Shown one piece after another: positions 7,529 through 18,493 of a stretch of 64,000 nucleotides of DNA. A program made the position numbers and the translations under genes. The notes beneath the pieces were generated by a model that saw only the letters and a list, made by a program, of their open reading frames with translations, made no database searches and was not told the DNA's origin. The first letter of the stretch is position 1, and each line of letters begins with the position of its first letter. The stretch is from Geodermatophilus telluris (GTDB taxonomy: Bacteria > Actinomycetota > Actinomycetes > Mycobacteriales > Geodermatophilaceae), in assembly GCF_900102745.1 (NCBI RefSeq), contig NZ_FMZF01000005.1:62001-126000 (forward strand). The letters are read 5' to 3'.

Positions 7529-8518
7529 ATGCGCACCATCGACCACTCCTCTCCCGGCTCGGGGGCCGGCGTCGGGGGCCGTGCCGCCCGCGCCGGGGTC
7601 CCCACGATCCCCCTCCCCCGTGCGGCCCAGGACGCGGTGCGCTCGGGCGCGCCCGTCCGGACGCCGTCGGCGGTGCCGGCGTCGGCCAGCACGGGGGTCG
7701 CCGACCTCCTCCGCGGCCCGGTCCGCCACGCACGCGTGCTGATGAGCGCGCCGGCCGCGGTGTACCTGCAGGTGCCCACCGAGCGCGGGGGCGACGTCGT
7801 GGGCGTGCTCACCAGCGACGCGGCCCGGCTGCCGCTGGGCTGCGTGCTCTTCCGGCCCAGCAACGGCCGCCCGCTGGTCGCCCTGCCCAGCGGCGCGCCC
7901 GCCGAGGTGGGCGGGGGCCGGATCGTCGTCGGCGACCTCGTCGTCCGCGCGGCGGCCTGGTGGGACCCGCGGCCGCGGCTGCCCAGCCCGCGCCCGGCGC
8001 TGCTGCCCGAGGGGGTGCGCCAGCTGCGCAACACCCTCTACGGCGAGGGCGTCCCGCACAGCGCGTTCACCCTGCCCGGCCTGCCCGGGGGGCCGGGCGG
8101 CCCGCTGGCCGCGCTGCGCGGCGCCGTCCGCCGGGCCGACCTCGACGCCGCGCTGCGCACCGCGGTGCGGCTGGTGGGCCTGGGCCCCGGCCTGACCCCC
8201 GCCGGTGACGACGTCATGGCCGGCACGATGGCCGGGCTGGTGCTGCTCGGGCACCCCGCCGCCGAGCGGTTCGCCGCCGGGGTGCACGCCCTGGCCGCCG
8301 GGCGCACCACCGAGCTGTCCCGGGCGCTGCTGCGGCACGCCGCGGCCGGGCGGGTCAGCGGCGAGTACGCGGCGGTGCTGGCCGGGCTGGTCGGCGAGCG
8401 CCCGCTGGGCCCGGCGATCGAGGGCCTGCTGGCCACCGGCTCCACCAGCGGCCGGGCCATGGCGCTGGGCCTGTGCACCGCGATCGACCTGGTCGACCGC
8501 ACCCTGCGGGTGCGCTGA
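7529..8518 (+). CDS. DUF2877 (AllH-like) protein, possible carbamoyltransferase subunit
   Basis: A 329-residue DUF2877 protein. The diagnostic segment GLGPGLTPAGDDVMAG is near residues 215-230, followed by TTELSRALLRHAAAG. In enteric bacteria AllH belongs to a cluster for the oxamate carbamoyltransferase step of allantoin breakdown. Here the partner subunits (AllF/AllG or FdrA-like) are absent, so the protein either works with distant partners or has another role. The first 60 residues are low-complexity and may be a loose N-terminus. Divergent PucR is the likely regulator. A strong hairpin follows the stop. Confidence 0.7.
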   Translation: MRTIDHSSPGSGAGVGGRAARAGVPTIPLPRAAQDAVRSGAPVRTPSAVPASASTGVADLLRGPVRHARVLMSAPAAVYLQVPTERGGDVVGVLTSDAARLPLGCVLFRPSNGRPLVALPSGAPAEVGGGRIVVGDLVVRAAAWWDPRPRLPSPRPALLPEGVRQLRNTLYGEGVPHSAFTLPGLPGGPGGPLAALRGAVRRADLDAALRTAVRLVGLGPGLTPAGDDVMAGTMAGLVLLGHPAAERFAAGVHALAAGRTTELSRALLRHAAAGRVSGEYAAVLAGLVGERPLGPAIEGLLATGSTSGRAMALGLCTAIDLVDRTLRVR

Positions 8519-8544
8519 CCGCACCCGGCTCCGCACCCCGCACC

Positions 8545-8583
8545 GCAGCGGCCCCCTCCCGGCACCCGGGAGGGGGCCGCTGC
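8545..8583. terminator. 18-bp perfect hairpin between converging genes
   Basis: Arms 8545-8562 and 8566-8583 are exact complements around a three-base CAC loop. It lies 27 bases after the DUF2877 stop and 31 bases beyond the end of the opposing lipoprotein gene. It lacks a T-run, as is common in high-G+C actinobacteria, and could stop transcription from both sides. Confidence 0.75.
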
Positions 8584-8613
8584 CGTCCGCAGCGGGTCGG
8601 TCGGGCAGCCGGG

Positions 8614-9048
8614 TCAGTCGGGCAGCTCGTCGCCGACGCCGACCGGCCCGGGCAGCAGCGGGCCGAGCGCGTCCCACTGCGCGGTCCGGCAGGCGTCGGT
8701 GCGCGAGAGCGCGAGGTCGACGGCGGCGCCGTGCCAGGTGCCGGTCACCCGGGCGGTCTGCGGGCCGCCGTAGACCTCGGCGCAGGCCCGGCCGGGCGGC
8801 AGCGGCGCGAACGGGTCGTCGAGGCCGGCGAGGTGCGCGCAGGCCCCGGCCGCGTCGGGGTGGTCACCCCCCGGGACGTCGCCGCAGGTGAGCGTGTACC
8901 GCTCCACCGGGCTGCCGTCCCCGCGGTCGACCTCCACGACGAGCCGGTCGGCGGGGCCGTCCGGCGTCCCCGGTGCCGCCGCCCCGCTCCCCCGCCCCGC
9001 GCACCCGGCCAGCGCCAGCAGCACGACGGCCAGCACCACGGTGCGCAC
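8614..9048 (-). CDS. Subtilisin-inhibitor-like (SSI family) lipoprotein
   Basis: A 144-residue exported protein. Residues 1-16 are a signal with lipobox LALAGC, so the mature protein should be lipid-anchored outside the membrane. The remainder matches the SSI protease-inhibitor fold: a first disulfide pair (LTCGDVPGGDHP...GACAHL) and a second (RACAEVYGGPQTARVTG...TDACRTAQWD), with the GxW and HGAAVDL strands. SSI proteins block subtilisin-type serine proteases. The GTG start is 3 bases from the hisG stop, an unexpected tail gene for a rib/his operon. The reactive-site residue cannot be assigned with certainty. Confidence 0.7.
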   Translation of the reverse strand: MRTVVLAVVLLALAGCAGRGSGAAAPGTPDGPADRLVVEVDRGDGSPVERYTLTCGDVPGGDHPDAAGACAHLAGLDDPFAPLPPGRACAEVYGGPQTARVTGTWHGAAVDLALSRTDACRTAQWDALGPLLPGPVGVGDELPD

Positions 9049-9050
9049 GG

Positions 9051-9917
9051 CTAGAGCCGGCAGGCGTGGATGCTGGTGACCAGGATGGCGCGGGCGCCGA
9101 GCTCCCACAGCTCGTCCATGACCCGGTTGGTGTCGCTCTGGCGGACCATCGCCCGCACCGCCGACCAGCCCTCGGTCTGCAGCGGGCTGACCGTCGGCCC
9201 CTCGAGGCCCGGCGTCAGCGCGGTCGCCCGGGCGAGCAGCTCGTTGGGGCAGTCGTAGTCGAGCAGCACGTACTGCCGGGCCACCAGGACGCCGCGCAGC
9301 CGCCGCCGCAGCTGGGCGACGGCGGGGATCTCCTCGGCGCCCTCGCGGCGGACGAGCACCGCCTCGCTGCTAAGCACCGGCTCGCCGATGATCCGCAGGC
9401 CCGCGGCGCGCAGCGTCGTGCCGGTCTCGACGACGTCGCAGACGGCGTCGGCCACGCCGAGCCGGCAGGCGGTCTCCACCGCGCCGTCGAGCTTGACCAC
9501 GCCGGCCTTGACGCCCGACTCCTGGAGGAAGCGCTGCAGCAGCACCGGGTAGGCGGTGGCGATCCGCTTGCCGGCCAGCTGCTCGACCGAGTCGATCGCC
9601 GACTCCACCGGGCTGGCGAAGCGGAAGGAGGACCGGCCGAAGCCCAGCGACATGACCTCGACGGCGGTCGGGCCCTCCCCGTCGGCCGGGGCGGTCTCGA
9701 GCATCATGTCGCGGCCGGTGATGCCGACGTCGAGCGTGCCCGAGGCGACGTAGACGGCGATGTCGCGCGGCCGCAGGTAGAAGAACTCGGTGTCGCTGTC
9801 GGGGTCGTAGACGGCGAGGTCCTTGGTGCTGCGGCGCTGCCGGTAGCCGCTCTCGGCCAGCATCGCCGCCGCGGGCTCGCTCAGGGCGCCCTTGTTCGGG
9901 ACGGCCACACGCAGCAC
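9051..9917 (-). CDS. hisG: ATP phosphoribosyltransferase (long form)
   Basis: A 288-residue HisG, the first enzyme of histidine synthesis, joining ATP and PRPP to make phosphoribosyl-ATP in the cytosol. The start LRVAVPNKGAL, the phosphate-binding segment DAVCDVVETGTTLRAAGL (near 158-175), and a C-terminal regulatory domain (about 210-288, ending SIHACRL) identify the long, histidine-inhibited hexameric form. GTG start. HisE is encoded just upstream (hisE-hisG order), as is common in actinobacteria, and repeat B copy 1 fills the 82-base gap between them. Confidence 0.95.
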   Translation of the reverse strand: MLRVAVPNKGALSEPAAAMLAESGYRQRRSTKDLAVYDPDSDTEFFYLRPRDIAVYVASGTLDVGITGRDMMLETAPADGEGPTAVEVMSLGFGRSSFRFASPVESAIDSVEQLAGKRIATAYPVLLQRFLQESGVKAGVVKLDGAVETACRLGVADAVCDVVETGTTLRAAGLRIIGEPVLSSEAVLVRREGAEEIPAVAQLRRRLRGVLVARQYVLLDYDCPNELLARATALTPGLEGPTVSPLQTEGWSAVRAMVRQSDTNRVMDELWELGARAILVTSIHACRL

Positions 9918-9941
9918 GGTCTCTCCTTCGGGGAGCGGTTC

Positions 9942-9995
9942 GGCCCCGTCCGGAGGCTCCCCCCGAGCGTGCGAGGGGTGAGCAGGACGGGGTCC
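9942..9995. repeat. Palindromic repeat family B, copy 1
   Basis: Outer arms GGCCCCGTC (9942-9950) and GACGGGGTCC (9986-9995) enclose inner arms around the ten-base loop GAGCGTGCGA. It begins 4 bases after the hisE stop when read on the minus strand, where it starts AAGGACCCCGTC. Copy 2 at 23788-23843 shares the outer arms and a loop differing by one base (GAGCCTGCGA). Being between hisE and hisG, it might also attenuate hisG expression. Confidence 0.75.
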
Positions 9996-9999
9996 TTCT

Positions 10000-12705
<2,706 letters not shown>

Positions 12706-12706
12706 C

Positions 12707-13762
12707 TCAGCCCCTCCCGTCCGCGTGCCCTCGGCCCCCAGTGTGACGGGTGGGCCGCAGGCGGATCTGCACGTCCCCGCCCAGCAGGGTCACGTCCCGC
12801 ACCTCGAGGGCAAGCGCGCCGGCGATCGTCGGGATTCCCAGGTCCCCCACCAGCGAGGGACCGGCGCCGAGCAGCTTGGGGGCCAGGTGGACGACGGCCT
12901 CGTCGACGAGCCCCTCGCGCAGGAAGGCCGCGGCCAGCGTCGGGCCGCCCTCGAGCAGCACCCGGCGCACGTCCCGGTCGAACAGCTCGGCCAGCAGCTC
13001 CGCCGGGCTCCCGGCCCGGCTGACGTGGGTGGGGGCGGCGTCGTCCAGGACCCGGGCGCCGGCCGGCAGGCGGCCGCGGCGGTCGTGCACCACCCGCAGC
13101 GGCTGGCGGGCGGCGTCACGGCCCTCGGCGTCACGGACGGTGAGCTGCGGGTCGTCGGTGAGGACGGTGCCGGACCCGACGAGCACGGCGTCGCAGGTGG
13201 CGCGCAGCCGGTGGACGGCGGCGCGCGCGGTCTCCCCGGTGATCCAGCGGCTGGTGCCGTCGGCGGCGGCGACCCGCCCGTCGAGGGTGGCGCCGACCTT
13301 CCAGACCACCTGCGGGCGCTGCTCGCGGACGCCGGTCAGCCAGGCCGCCAGCGCGCCCTCCTCGGCGGCCCGCTGCTCGACGCCGACCTCGACGTCCACC
13401 CCGGCGGCCCGCAGCCGCCCGGCGCCGCCGACGGCCAGCCGCGTGGGCTCGGGCACCGCGACGACGACCCGCGCCACGCCGGCGGCGAGCAGCGCGTCGG
13501 CGCACGGGCCGGTGCGGCCGGTGTGCGCGCAGGGCTCGAGGGTGACGACGGCGGTGCCACCGCGGGCCCGCTCGCCGGCCTGCGCCAGGGCGTGCACCTC
13601 CGCGTGCGGCCCGCCGGGCGGGGAGGTGGCGCCCTCCCCCACCACGGCGCCGTCGGCGTCGAGGACCACGGCGCCGACGGCGGGGTTCGGGCTGGTGGTG
13701 CCGAGGACGCTCTCACCGAGCGCCCGGGCCCGGCTCATCGCCGCCTGTTCCTGGGGCGTCAC
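12707..13762 (-). CDS. ribD: Bifunctional deaminase/reductase RibD
   Basis: 351 residues. The N-terminal cytidine-deaminase-like domain (about 1-145) has zinc ligands in GPHAEVHAL and [16 protein letters not shown]. The C-terminal NADPH reductase domain (about 150-345) includes [19 protein letters not shown] and [14 protein letters not shown]. It carries out the second and third steps from the GTP branch of riboflavin synthesis. GTG start overlaps the rpe stop by four bases (GTGA), and 1 base separates its stop from ribE. Confidence 0.93.
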   Translation of the reverse strand: MTPQEQAAMSRARALGESVLGTTSPNPAVGAVVLDADGAVVGEGATSPPGGPHAEVHALAQAGERARGGTAVVTLEPCAHTGRTGPCADALLAAGVARVVVAVPEPTRLAVGGAGRLRAAGVDVEVGVEQRAAEEGALAAWLTGVREQRPQVVWKVGATLDGRVAAADGTSRWITGETARAAVHRLRATCDAVLVGSGTVLTDDPQLTVRDAEGRDAARQPLRVVHDRRGRLPAGARVLDDAAPTHVSRAGSPAELLAELFDRDVRRVLLEGGPTLAAAFLREGLVDEAVVHLAPKLLGAGPSLVGDLGIPTIAGALALEVRDVTLLGGDVQIRLRPTRHTGGRGHADGRG

Positions 13763-14433
13763 CCGGCGGCCGCCGCCGTGGCCCGCGCGCGCAGCGCGGC
13801 GATGGCGCGGGCGGGGTCGTCGGCGCCGTAGACGGCGGAGCCCGCGACGAAGACGTCGGCGCCGGCCGCGGCGGCCTGCTCGATGGTGTCGGCGTTGACG
13901 CCGCCGTCGACCTCGACCAGCACGGTGAGGTGGCCGGCGTCGACCAGCTCCCGAGCCCGGCGCACCTTGGGCAGCACCTCGGCGATGAACGCCTGGCCGC
14001 CGAAGCCGGGCTCCACGGTCATCACCAGCAGGGTGTCGAAGTCGCGCAGGACGTCCTCGTAGTCCTCCAGCGGCGTCCCCGGCTTGACCGCGAGCCCCGC
14101 CAGCGCCCCGGCGGCGCGGATGTCGCGGGCGACGTCGCGGGGGTCGCCGGTGCAGGCCTCGGCGTGCACGGTGACGTTGCGGGCGCCGATCTCGGCGTAC
14201 CCGGGCGCCCACCGCTCGGGCGCCTCGATCATCAGGTGGCAGTCCAGCGGGACCGGGCTGACCGCCTCGATGGCCTCGACGACGGGCAGGCCGAGGGTCA
14301 GGTTGGGCACGAAGTGGGCGTCCATGACGTCGACGTGCAGCCAGTCGGCGTCGGCCACCCGGGCCACCTCGTCGGCCAGCCGGGCGAAGTCCGCCGAGAG
14401 CAGGCTGGGGGCGATCATCGGGGCGCGGGGCAC
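13759..14433 (-). CDS. rpe: Ribulose-phosphate 3-epimerase
   Basis: 224 residues, a TIM barrel interconverting ribulose 5-phosphate and xylulose 5-phosphate. Metal and catalytic motifs visible are [10 protein letters not shown] (start), [12 protein letters not shown] (near 33-44), [22 protein letters not shown] (near 138-149) and [11 protein letters not shown]. It heads the riboflavin operon, which fits because ribulose 5-phosphate is the RibB substrate. Only 46 bases separate it from the acetyltransferase gene, too short for an FMN riboswitch, and none was seen. Confidence 0.95.
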   Translation of the reverse strand: MPRAPMIAPSLLSADFARLADEVARVADADWLHVDVMDAHFVPNLTLGLPVVEAIEAVSPVPLDCHLMIEAPERWAPGYAEIGARNVTVHAEACTGDPRDVARDIRAAGALAGLAVKPGTPLEDYEDVLRDFDTLLVMTVEPGFGGQAFIAEVLPKVRRARELVDAGHLTVLVEVDGGVNADTIEQAAAAGADVFVAGSAVYGADDPARAIAALRARATAAAAG

Positions 14434-14479
14434 GTCTGCCGAGTCTAGGTGCGGGGTGCGGACGGCCCGTCCGTCCGGG

Positions 14480-14977
14480 TCAGTCGCGGTCGGGCAGCGC
14501 CACCCACTCGGCCCAGGTCAGGTCGCGGCCGACGTACCTCGGGGCGCGCAGCGGCCACTCCCGTGCCAGCCAGCGCGGCACGAAGTCGTCCAGGGCCGCC
14601 TCGACCTCGGTGCCGACCAGCCGGTCGACCACCCACCAGGAGACCTCGGCGTCGGCGTCCCCGGCCTTCTCCGGCGGGTCGACGTAGACGCAGCCGAGCA
14701 GCTCGGTCTCGTCCTCGTCGACCAGCGCGTAGTTGAAGCTCTCGTGCGCCTCGATCTCGTGCTCGTGGCGGGCGAGGTCCTCGCGGTCCTGCTCCTCGGT
14801 CATGGTCGCCGGCGGCCAGCCCCACGCCTCGCCGTAGACCGCCCACAGCCGCTCGCGGGAGCCCATGACGGCCGGGAGGTCGATCGGGGTGTCGGCCGCG
14901 CGGATCGGGCGCAGGTGCTGCCCGGTGGGCAGGTCGGCGCGCAGCGGGTGGGCGAAGTCGTCGGGCAGCCAGGGCAC
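14480..14977 (-). CDS. GNAT-family N-acetyltransferase-like protein
   Basis: A 165-residue protein resembling GNAT acetyltransferases: a helical N-terminal half, then [23 protein letters not shown] (strands 3-4 region) and [20 protein letters not shown], where strand 5 and the acetyl-CoA loop would lie. The classical R/Q-x-x-G-x-G/A loop is poorly conserved, so acetyl-CoA use is uncertain. The acceptor is unknown. It precedes rpe on the same strand by 46 bases and could be the first gene of that transcript. Confidence 0.55.
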   Translation of the reverse strand: MPWLPDDFAHPLRADLPTGQHLRPIRAADTPIDLPAVMGSRERLWAVYGEAWGWPPATMTEEQDREDLARHEHEIEAHESFNYALVDEDETELLGCVYVDPPEKAGDADAEVSWWVVDRLVGTEVEAALDDFVPRWLAREWPLRAPRYVGRDLTWAEWVALPDRD

Positions 14978-15116
14978 GACGGGGCAGGCTAGGCGACGGC
15001 CGCGGGGTGCGCGAGGTCCGGCGCCGGCCGCACCCCGGCGCCCCGTGTCGACCTGGGGTCGCCTCCCGACGGGTGAGACCGCACCAGGTCGACACCGCGC
15101 GGCGTCGTCGGTCGAC

Positions 15117-16499
15117 TCAGCGGGTGCGGCCGAGCAGGGCCAGGAACATCGCGTCGGTGCCGTGCCGGTGCGGCCACAGCTGCCCGTAGGCCCCGCGCTC
15201 CACCCCGGGCACGCCGTCGAGCAGCGGCGCCACGGGCAGCACCTCGACGTCGTCGCGGGCGGCCGCGGCGTCGGCGACCGCGACGGTCTCGGCGGTGTGC
15301 GGGGAACAGGTCACGTACGCGACCACGCCGCCCGGCCGCACCGAGGCCAGCGCCGCGTCGAGCAGCGCCGTCTGCAGCTCCACCAGCGGGCCGACGTCCT
15401 CCGGTCCCCGCCGCCAGCGCACCTCGGGACGGCGGCGCAGCGCCCCCAACCCGGTGCACGGCGCGTCGAGGAGCACGCGGTCGAAGGAACCGGGCGCCCA
15501 CGGGGGCTCGCGGCCGTCGGCGACCAGCACCTCGACGTCGTCCTCGCCGGCCAGCGCGCCGCGGACCAGCTCGGCGCGGTGCGGCGCCCGGTCGGCGGCG
15601 GTCAGGTGCACCCCGGCCGGGCGGACGGCGGCCAGCAGCCCGGCCTTGCCGCCGGGGCCGGCGCACACGTCCAGCCAGCGGGCGTCGGGTCCCTCCAGCG
15701 GTGCCCGGGTGAGCAGCAGCGCGGCGAGCTGGCTGCCCTCGTCCTGCACCGCGGCCGCACCGGAGCGCACCGACGGCAGCCGCCCGGGGTCTCCCCCGCC
15801 GAGGCGCACCGCGTACGGCGACCACGGCCCGGGCGTCCCGCCGGACTCCGCGGCCAGCGCCTCGCGGTCCACGTGCCGGGCGACCAGGTGCACCTCGGGG
15901 GCGGCGTCGTCGGCGAGCAGCGCGGCCTCGAGCTCGGCATCCCCGCCCAGGGCGTCGCGCCAGGCGGCCACGATCCACCCGGGGTGGTCGGTGGCCAGCG
16001 CCAGCCGCCGGTCGCCGCCCGCGCCGAGCCGCTCGAGCCACGCGGCGCGGTCGCCGCCGGCGGCCACCTTGCGCAGCACCGCGTTGGCCAGGCCCGAGGC
16101 GCCGGGCCCCACGATGGCGCGGACGAGGTCGACGGTGGTGGCCACGGCGGCGTGCGCGGGCACCCGCAGGTCGAGCAGCTGGTAGGCGCCCAGCCGCAGC
16201 AGGTCCAGCAGCCGGCGGTCGAGGTCGGCCAGCGGCCGGTCGACCAGCGTGGCAAGGACGGCGTCGAGGGTGCCCTGCGCGCGCAGCGCCCCGTAGGCCA
16301 GCTGGGTGGCGAAGGCGGCGTCGCGCGGCTCGAGGTCGCGCTCGCGCAGCAGCTGGGGCAGCAGCAGGTTGGCGTAGGCCTCGCGCGCGGAGACGCCGTC
16401 GAGGACGTCGTAGGCCGTGAGCCGGGCGCCGTCGAGGGGTGCCCGCCGCGGGCGCCGCTCGGGGCGGCGGCCGGACGGGCGCCGGGGCGGGCGGCTCAC
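15117..16499 (-). CDS. rsmB: 16S rRNA (cytosine-967 C5) methyltransferase
   Basis: 460 residues. A basic N-terminal tail leads into a NusB-like RNA-binding domain (about 40-170), then an SAM-dependent m5C methyltransferase domain (about 270-460). The two catalytic cysteines are seen in [18 protein letters not shown] and [11 protein letters not shown], and the SAM loop in [13 protein letters not shown]. It methylates 16S rRNA in the small ribosomal subunit. Its GTG overlaps the fmt stop by four bases, giving the conserved def-fmt-rsmB order. Confidence 0.92.
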   Translation of the reverse strand: MSRPPRRPSGRRPERRPRRAPLDGARLTAYDVLDGVSAREAYANLLLPQLLRERDLEPRDAAFATQLAYGALRAQGTLDAVLATLVDRPLADLDRRLLDLLRLGAYQLLDLRVPAHAAVATTVDLVRAIVGPGASGLANAVLRKVAAGGDRAAWLERLGAGGDRRLALATDHPGWIVAAWRDALGGDAELEAALLADDAAPEVHLVARHVDREALAAESGGTPGPWSPYAVRLGGGDPGRLPSVRSGAAAVQDEGSQLAALLLTRAPLEGPDARWLDVCAGPGGKAGLLAAVRPAGVHLTAADRAPHRAELVRGALAGEDDVEVLVADGREPPWAPGSFDRVLLDAPCTGLGALRRRPEVRWRRGPEDVGPLVELQTALLDAALASVRPGGVVAYVTCSPHTAETVAVADAAAARDDVEVLPVAPLLDGVPGVERGAYGQLWPHRHGTDAMFLALLGRTR

Positions 16500-17425
16500 G
16501 CGCCCAGCCGCTCGCCGGGCGCCGGGCGCGCGCCGCGGGCCCAGTCCGCCGCCGGCAGCAGGCGCTTGCCCGCCGGCTGCACGTCGCCGAGGCGCACCGC
16601 GCCGCGGCCGGTGCCGACGACGACCCCGCCGGGGCCCGCGGCGACCTCCCCCGGCGCGAGTTCCGGGGCCTCCGGCAGCGGCTGCACCGGGCCCACCCGC
16701 AGCCGGTCGCCGCGCCAGGTCGTCCACGCGCCCGGGGCGGGCGTCACCCCGCGCACCCGCCGGTCGACGACGTGCGCCGGCAGCGCCCAGTCCACCCGGG
16801 CGTCGGCGGTCTCGATGCGCGGCGCCAGGCTGACCCCCTCGGCCGGCTGGGGCTGCGGGACGAGCTCGCCGGCCGCGATGCCGTCGAGGGTGGCCACCAG
16901 CAGCCGGGCGCCGCTGACGGCGAGCCGGCCGAGCAGGTCGCCGGCGGTGTCGCGCGGGCCGATCGGCTCGGTGACCACGCCGAACACCGGCCCGGTGTCC
17001 AGGCCCTGCTCGAGCCGGAACGTGCAGGCGCCGGTCACCTCGTCGCCGGCCATGACCGCGTGCTGCACGGGGGCGGCGCCGCGCCAGGCCGGCAGCAGCG
17101 AGAAGTGCAGGTTGACCCAACCGTGCGCGGGGACGTCCAGCGCGGCGGGCGGCACCAGCGCGCCGTAGGCGACCACGGGCGCGCAGTCGACGGCGAGGTC
17201 GGCGAGCTGTGCGAGGAACTCCGGCTCGCGCGGCGAGCGGGGCTGCAGCACGGGCAGGCCGGCGGCGTCGGCGCGCTCGGCCACCGGGGAGCGGCTGGCC
17301 GTGCGGCCGCGGCCGGAGCGGGCGTCGGGCCGGGTGAGCACGGCGGCCACCTCGTGGCCGGAGGCCAGCAGGGCCTCCAGCGAGGGGACGGCGGCCTCCG
17401 GCGTCCCGGCGAACAGGAGCCTCAG
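16496..17425 (-). CDS. fmt: Methionyl-tRNA formyltransferase, probable CTG start
   Basis: 309 residues if it starts at CTG 17425, with [19 protein letters not shown] at the position where Fmt proteins have MRLLFxGTP. It formylates initiator Met-tRNA using 10-formyl-THF; the catalytic set is visible as [16 protein letters not shown] and DTGPV, and a C-terminal OB-like domain follows. No ATG, GTG or TTG occurs at the expected place. The CTG overlaps the def stop (CTGA), and GGAGGTG stands eight bases before it. The next in-frame start, GTG 17473, would add 16 unconserved residues inside def. Confidence 0.9.
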   Translation of the reverse strand: MRLLFAGTPEAAVPSLEALLASGHEVAAVLTRPDARSGRGRTASRSPVAERADAAGLPVLQPRSPREPEFLAQLADLAVDCAPVVAYGALVPPAALDVPAHGWVNLHFSLLPAWRGAAPVQHAVMAGDEVTGACTFRLEQGLDTGPVFGVVTEPIGPRDTAGDLLGRLAVSGARLLVATLDGIAAGELVPQPQPAEGVSLAPRIETADARVDWALPAHVVDRRVRGVTPAPGAWTTWRGDRLRVGPVQPLPEAPELAPGEVAAGPGGVVVGTGRGAVRLGDVQPAGKRLLPAADWARGARPAPGERLGA

Positions 17426-17955
17426 TGGGGGCTCACCTCCACGCGCGGGACCCAGGCGGCCATGCCGGTCCACTCGGCCTCGGCCAGCGCGGCGAGCGCG
17501 GCGGCGCGCGCCTCGGGGTCGAGCCGGTCGACGAACAGCACGCCGTCGAGGTGGTCGACCTCGTGCTGGACCGCGCGGGCCAGCAGGTGCGAGCCCTCGA
17601 CCCGCACCGGGTCGCCGTGCTGGTCCCAGCCGGTGGCGACGACGTGCAGGTGGCGGCGGCAGTCGAAGCGGTAGCCGGGGATGGACAGGCAGCCCTCGGG
17701 CGCCTCCTCGGTCTCCTCGCCGACCAGGTCGACCGACGGGTTGACGAGGTGGCCGACCTCGCCGTCGACGTACCAGGTGAACACCCGCAGGCCGACGCCG
17801 AGCTGCGGTGCGGCGAGGCCGGCGCCCCCGGCGGCGTGCATGGTCTCGGTCAGGTCGGCCACCAGCCCGCGCAGCTCGGCGTCGAAGTCGACGACCGGCG
17901 CGGCGGGCCGGTGCAGGACGGGGTCGCCCAGCAGCCGGATGGGGGTCACGCTCAC
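17422..17955 (-). CDS. def: Peptide deformylase
   Basis: 177 residues with all three deformylase motifs: [10 protein letters not shown] (near 43-52), EGCLSIPG (near 86-93) and QHEVDHLDG (near 129-137), which hold the metal Cys and His ligands and the catalytic Glu. It removes the formyl group from nascent proteins, reversing the mark made by Fmt, encoded directly downstream. GTG 17955 is used; an alternative GTG at 17949 would lose two residues. The gene is divergent from the membrane protein at 17992. Confidence 0.94.
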   Translation of the reverse strand: MSVTPIRLLGDPVLHRPAAPVVDFDAELRGLVADLTETMHAAGGAGLAAPQLGVGLRVFTWYVDGEVGHLVNPSVDLVGEETEEAPEGCLSIPGYRFDCRRHLHVVATGWDQHGDPVRVEGSHLLARAVQHEVDHLDGVLFVDRLDPEARAAALAALAEAEWTGMAAWVPRVEVSPH

Positions 17956-17978
17956 CCGCCGATCGTAGGCGGCGGCCC

Positions 17979-17984
17979 TACCGT
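17979..17984 (+). promoter_or_regulatory. Putative -10 box of a leaderless promoter
   Basis: TACCGT followed by seven bases and GTG 17992, the same arrangement and nearly the same sequence as before the MurA-like gene at 1334. No ribosome-binding site precedes the GTG. Confidence 0.45.
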
Positions 17985-17991
17985 GGCCCCC

Positions 17992-18486
17992 GTGACCTCG
18001 CTCCTGGCCCACCGGTGCCGTGCCGTGGTGAGCACCCTCGCGGAGGGGGTGGCCGTCGGTGCCGTGCTCGCCTCCCGGAACGCCCCGCCGTGGTCGCCCG
18101 CGCGGGTGCGGACCTGCGCCGGCGCCGTCGCCCTGGTCGTGGCCGACCAGCTCAGCGGGGAGCTGCCCGCCGCGCTGCGGGAGTTCCGGCGGACCGGCGA
18201 GGTGCCGCCGACCCCCGCGCACGAGCGGCGGGCGCTGGTCCGGGCCGGCGTCTCCGGGTGGGCCGTCGGCCTGCTGCTGTGGGCGCTCGACCGGCCGGCG
18301 CAGCGCGCCCTCGCCCGCCGGGGCGTCCTCCGCCCGCACCGGTGGCTGGGCGCGGCCGGCGGGCTCGCCCACGCGGCGGCGGTCGCGCCGGTGCACTGGC
18401 GGCTGGCGGCCGACCGGGCCGCCGCCGAGGTCGAGCGGGAAGCCTCCGTGGAGGCCGAGCTGCAGGCGATGGCCGCCGGGCGCTGA
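17992..18486 (+). CDS. Hypothetical protein with hydrophobic segments
   Basis: A 164-residue protein I do not recognise. Hydrophobic stretches at about 15-30, 42-55 and 82-98 could be membrane helices or buried helices, and the C-terminal 25 residues are a charged helix (AADRAAAEVEREASVEAELQ). The chosen GTG sits seven bases after a TACCGT box. The gene faces priA, and their stop codons lie in a shared 15-base palindrome (18483-18497). No functional inference is justified. Confidence 0.6.
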   Translation: MTSLLAHRCRAVVSTLAEGVAVGAVLASRNAPPWSPARVRTCAGAVALVVADQLSGELPAALREFRRTGEVPPTPAHERRALVRAGVSGWAVGLLLWALDRPAQRALARRGVLRPHRWLGAAGGLAHAAAVAPVHWRLAADRAAAEVEREASVEAELQAMAAGR

Positions 18487-18493
18487 GCGCCGC

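Noticed and set aside
14434-14479. FMN riboswitch expected upstream of riboflavin genes
   Set aside because: The gap before rpe is 46 bases and no RFN-like conserved helices were found there or inside the operon.
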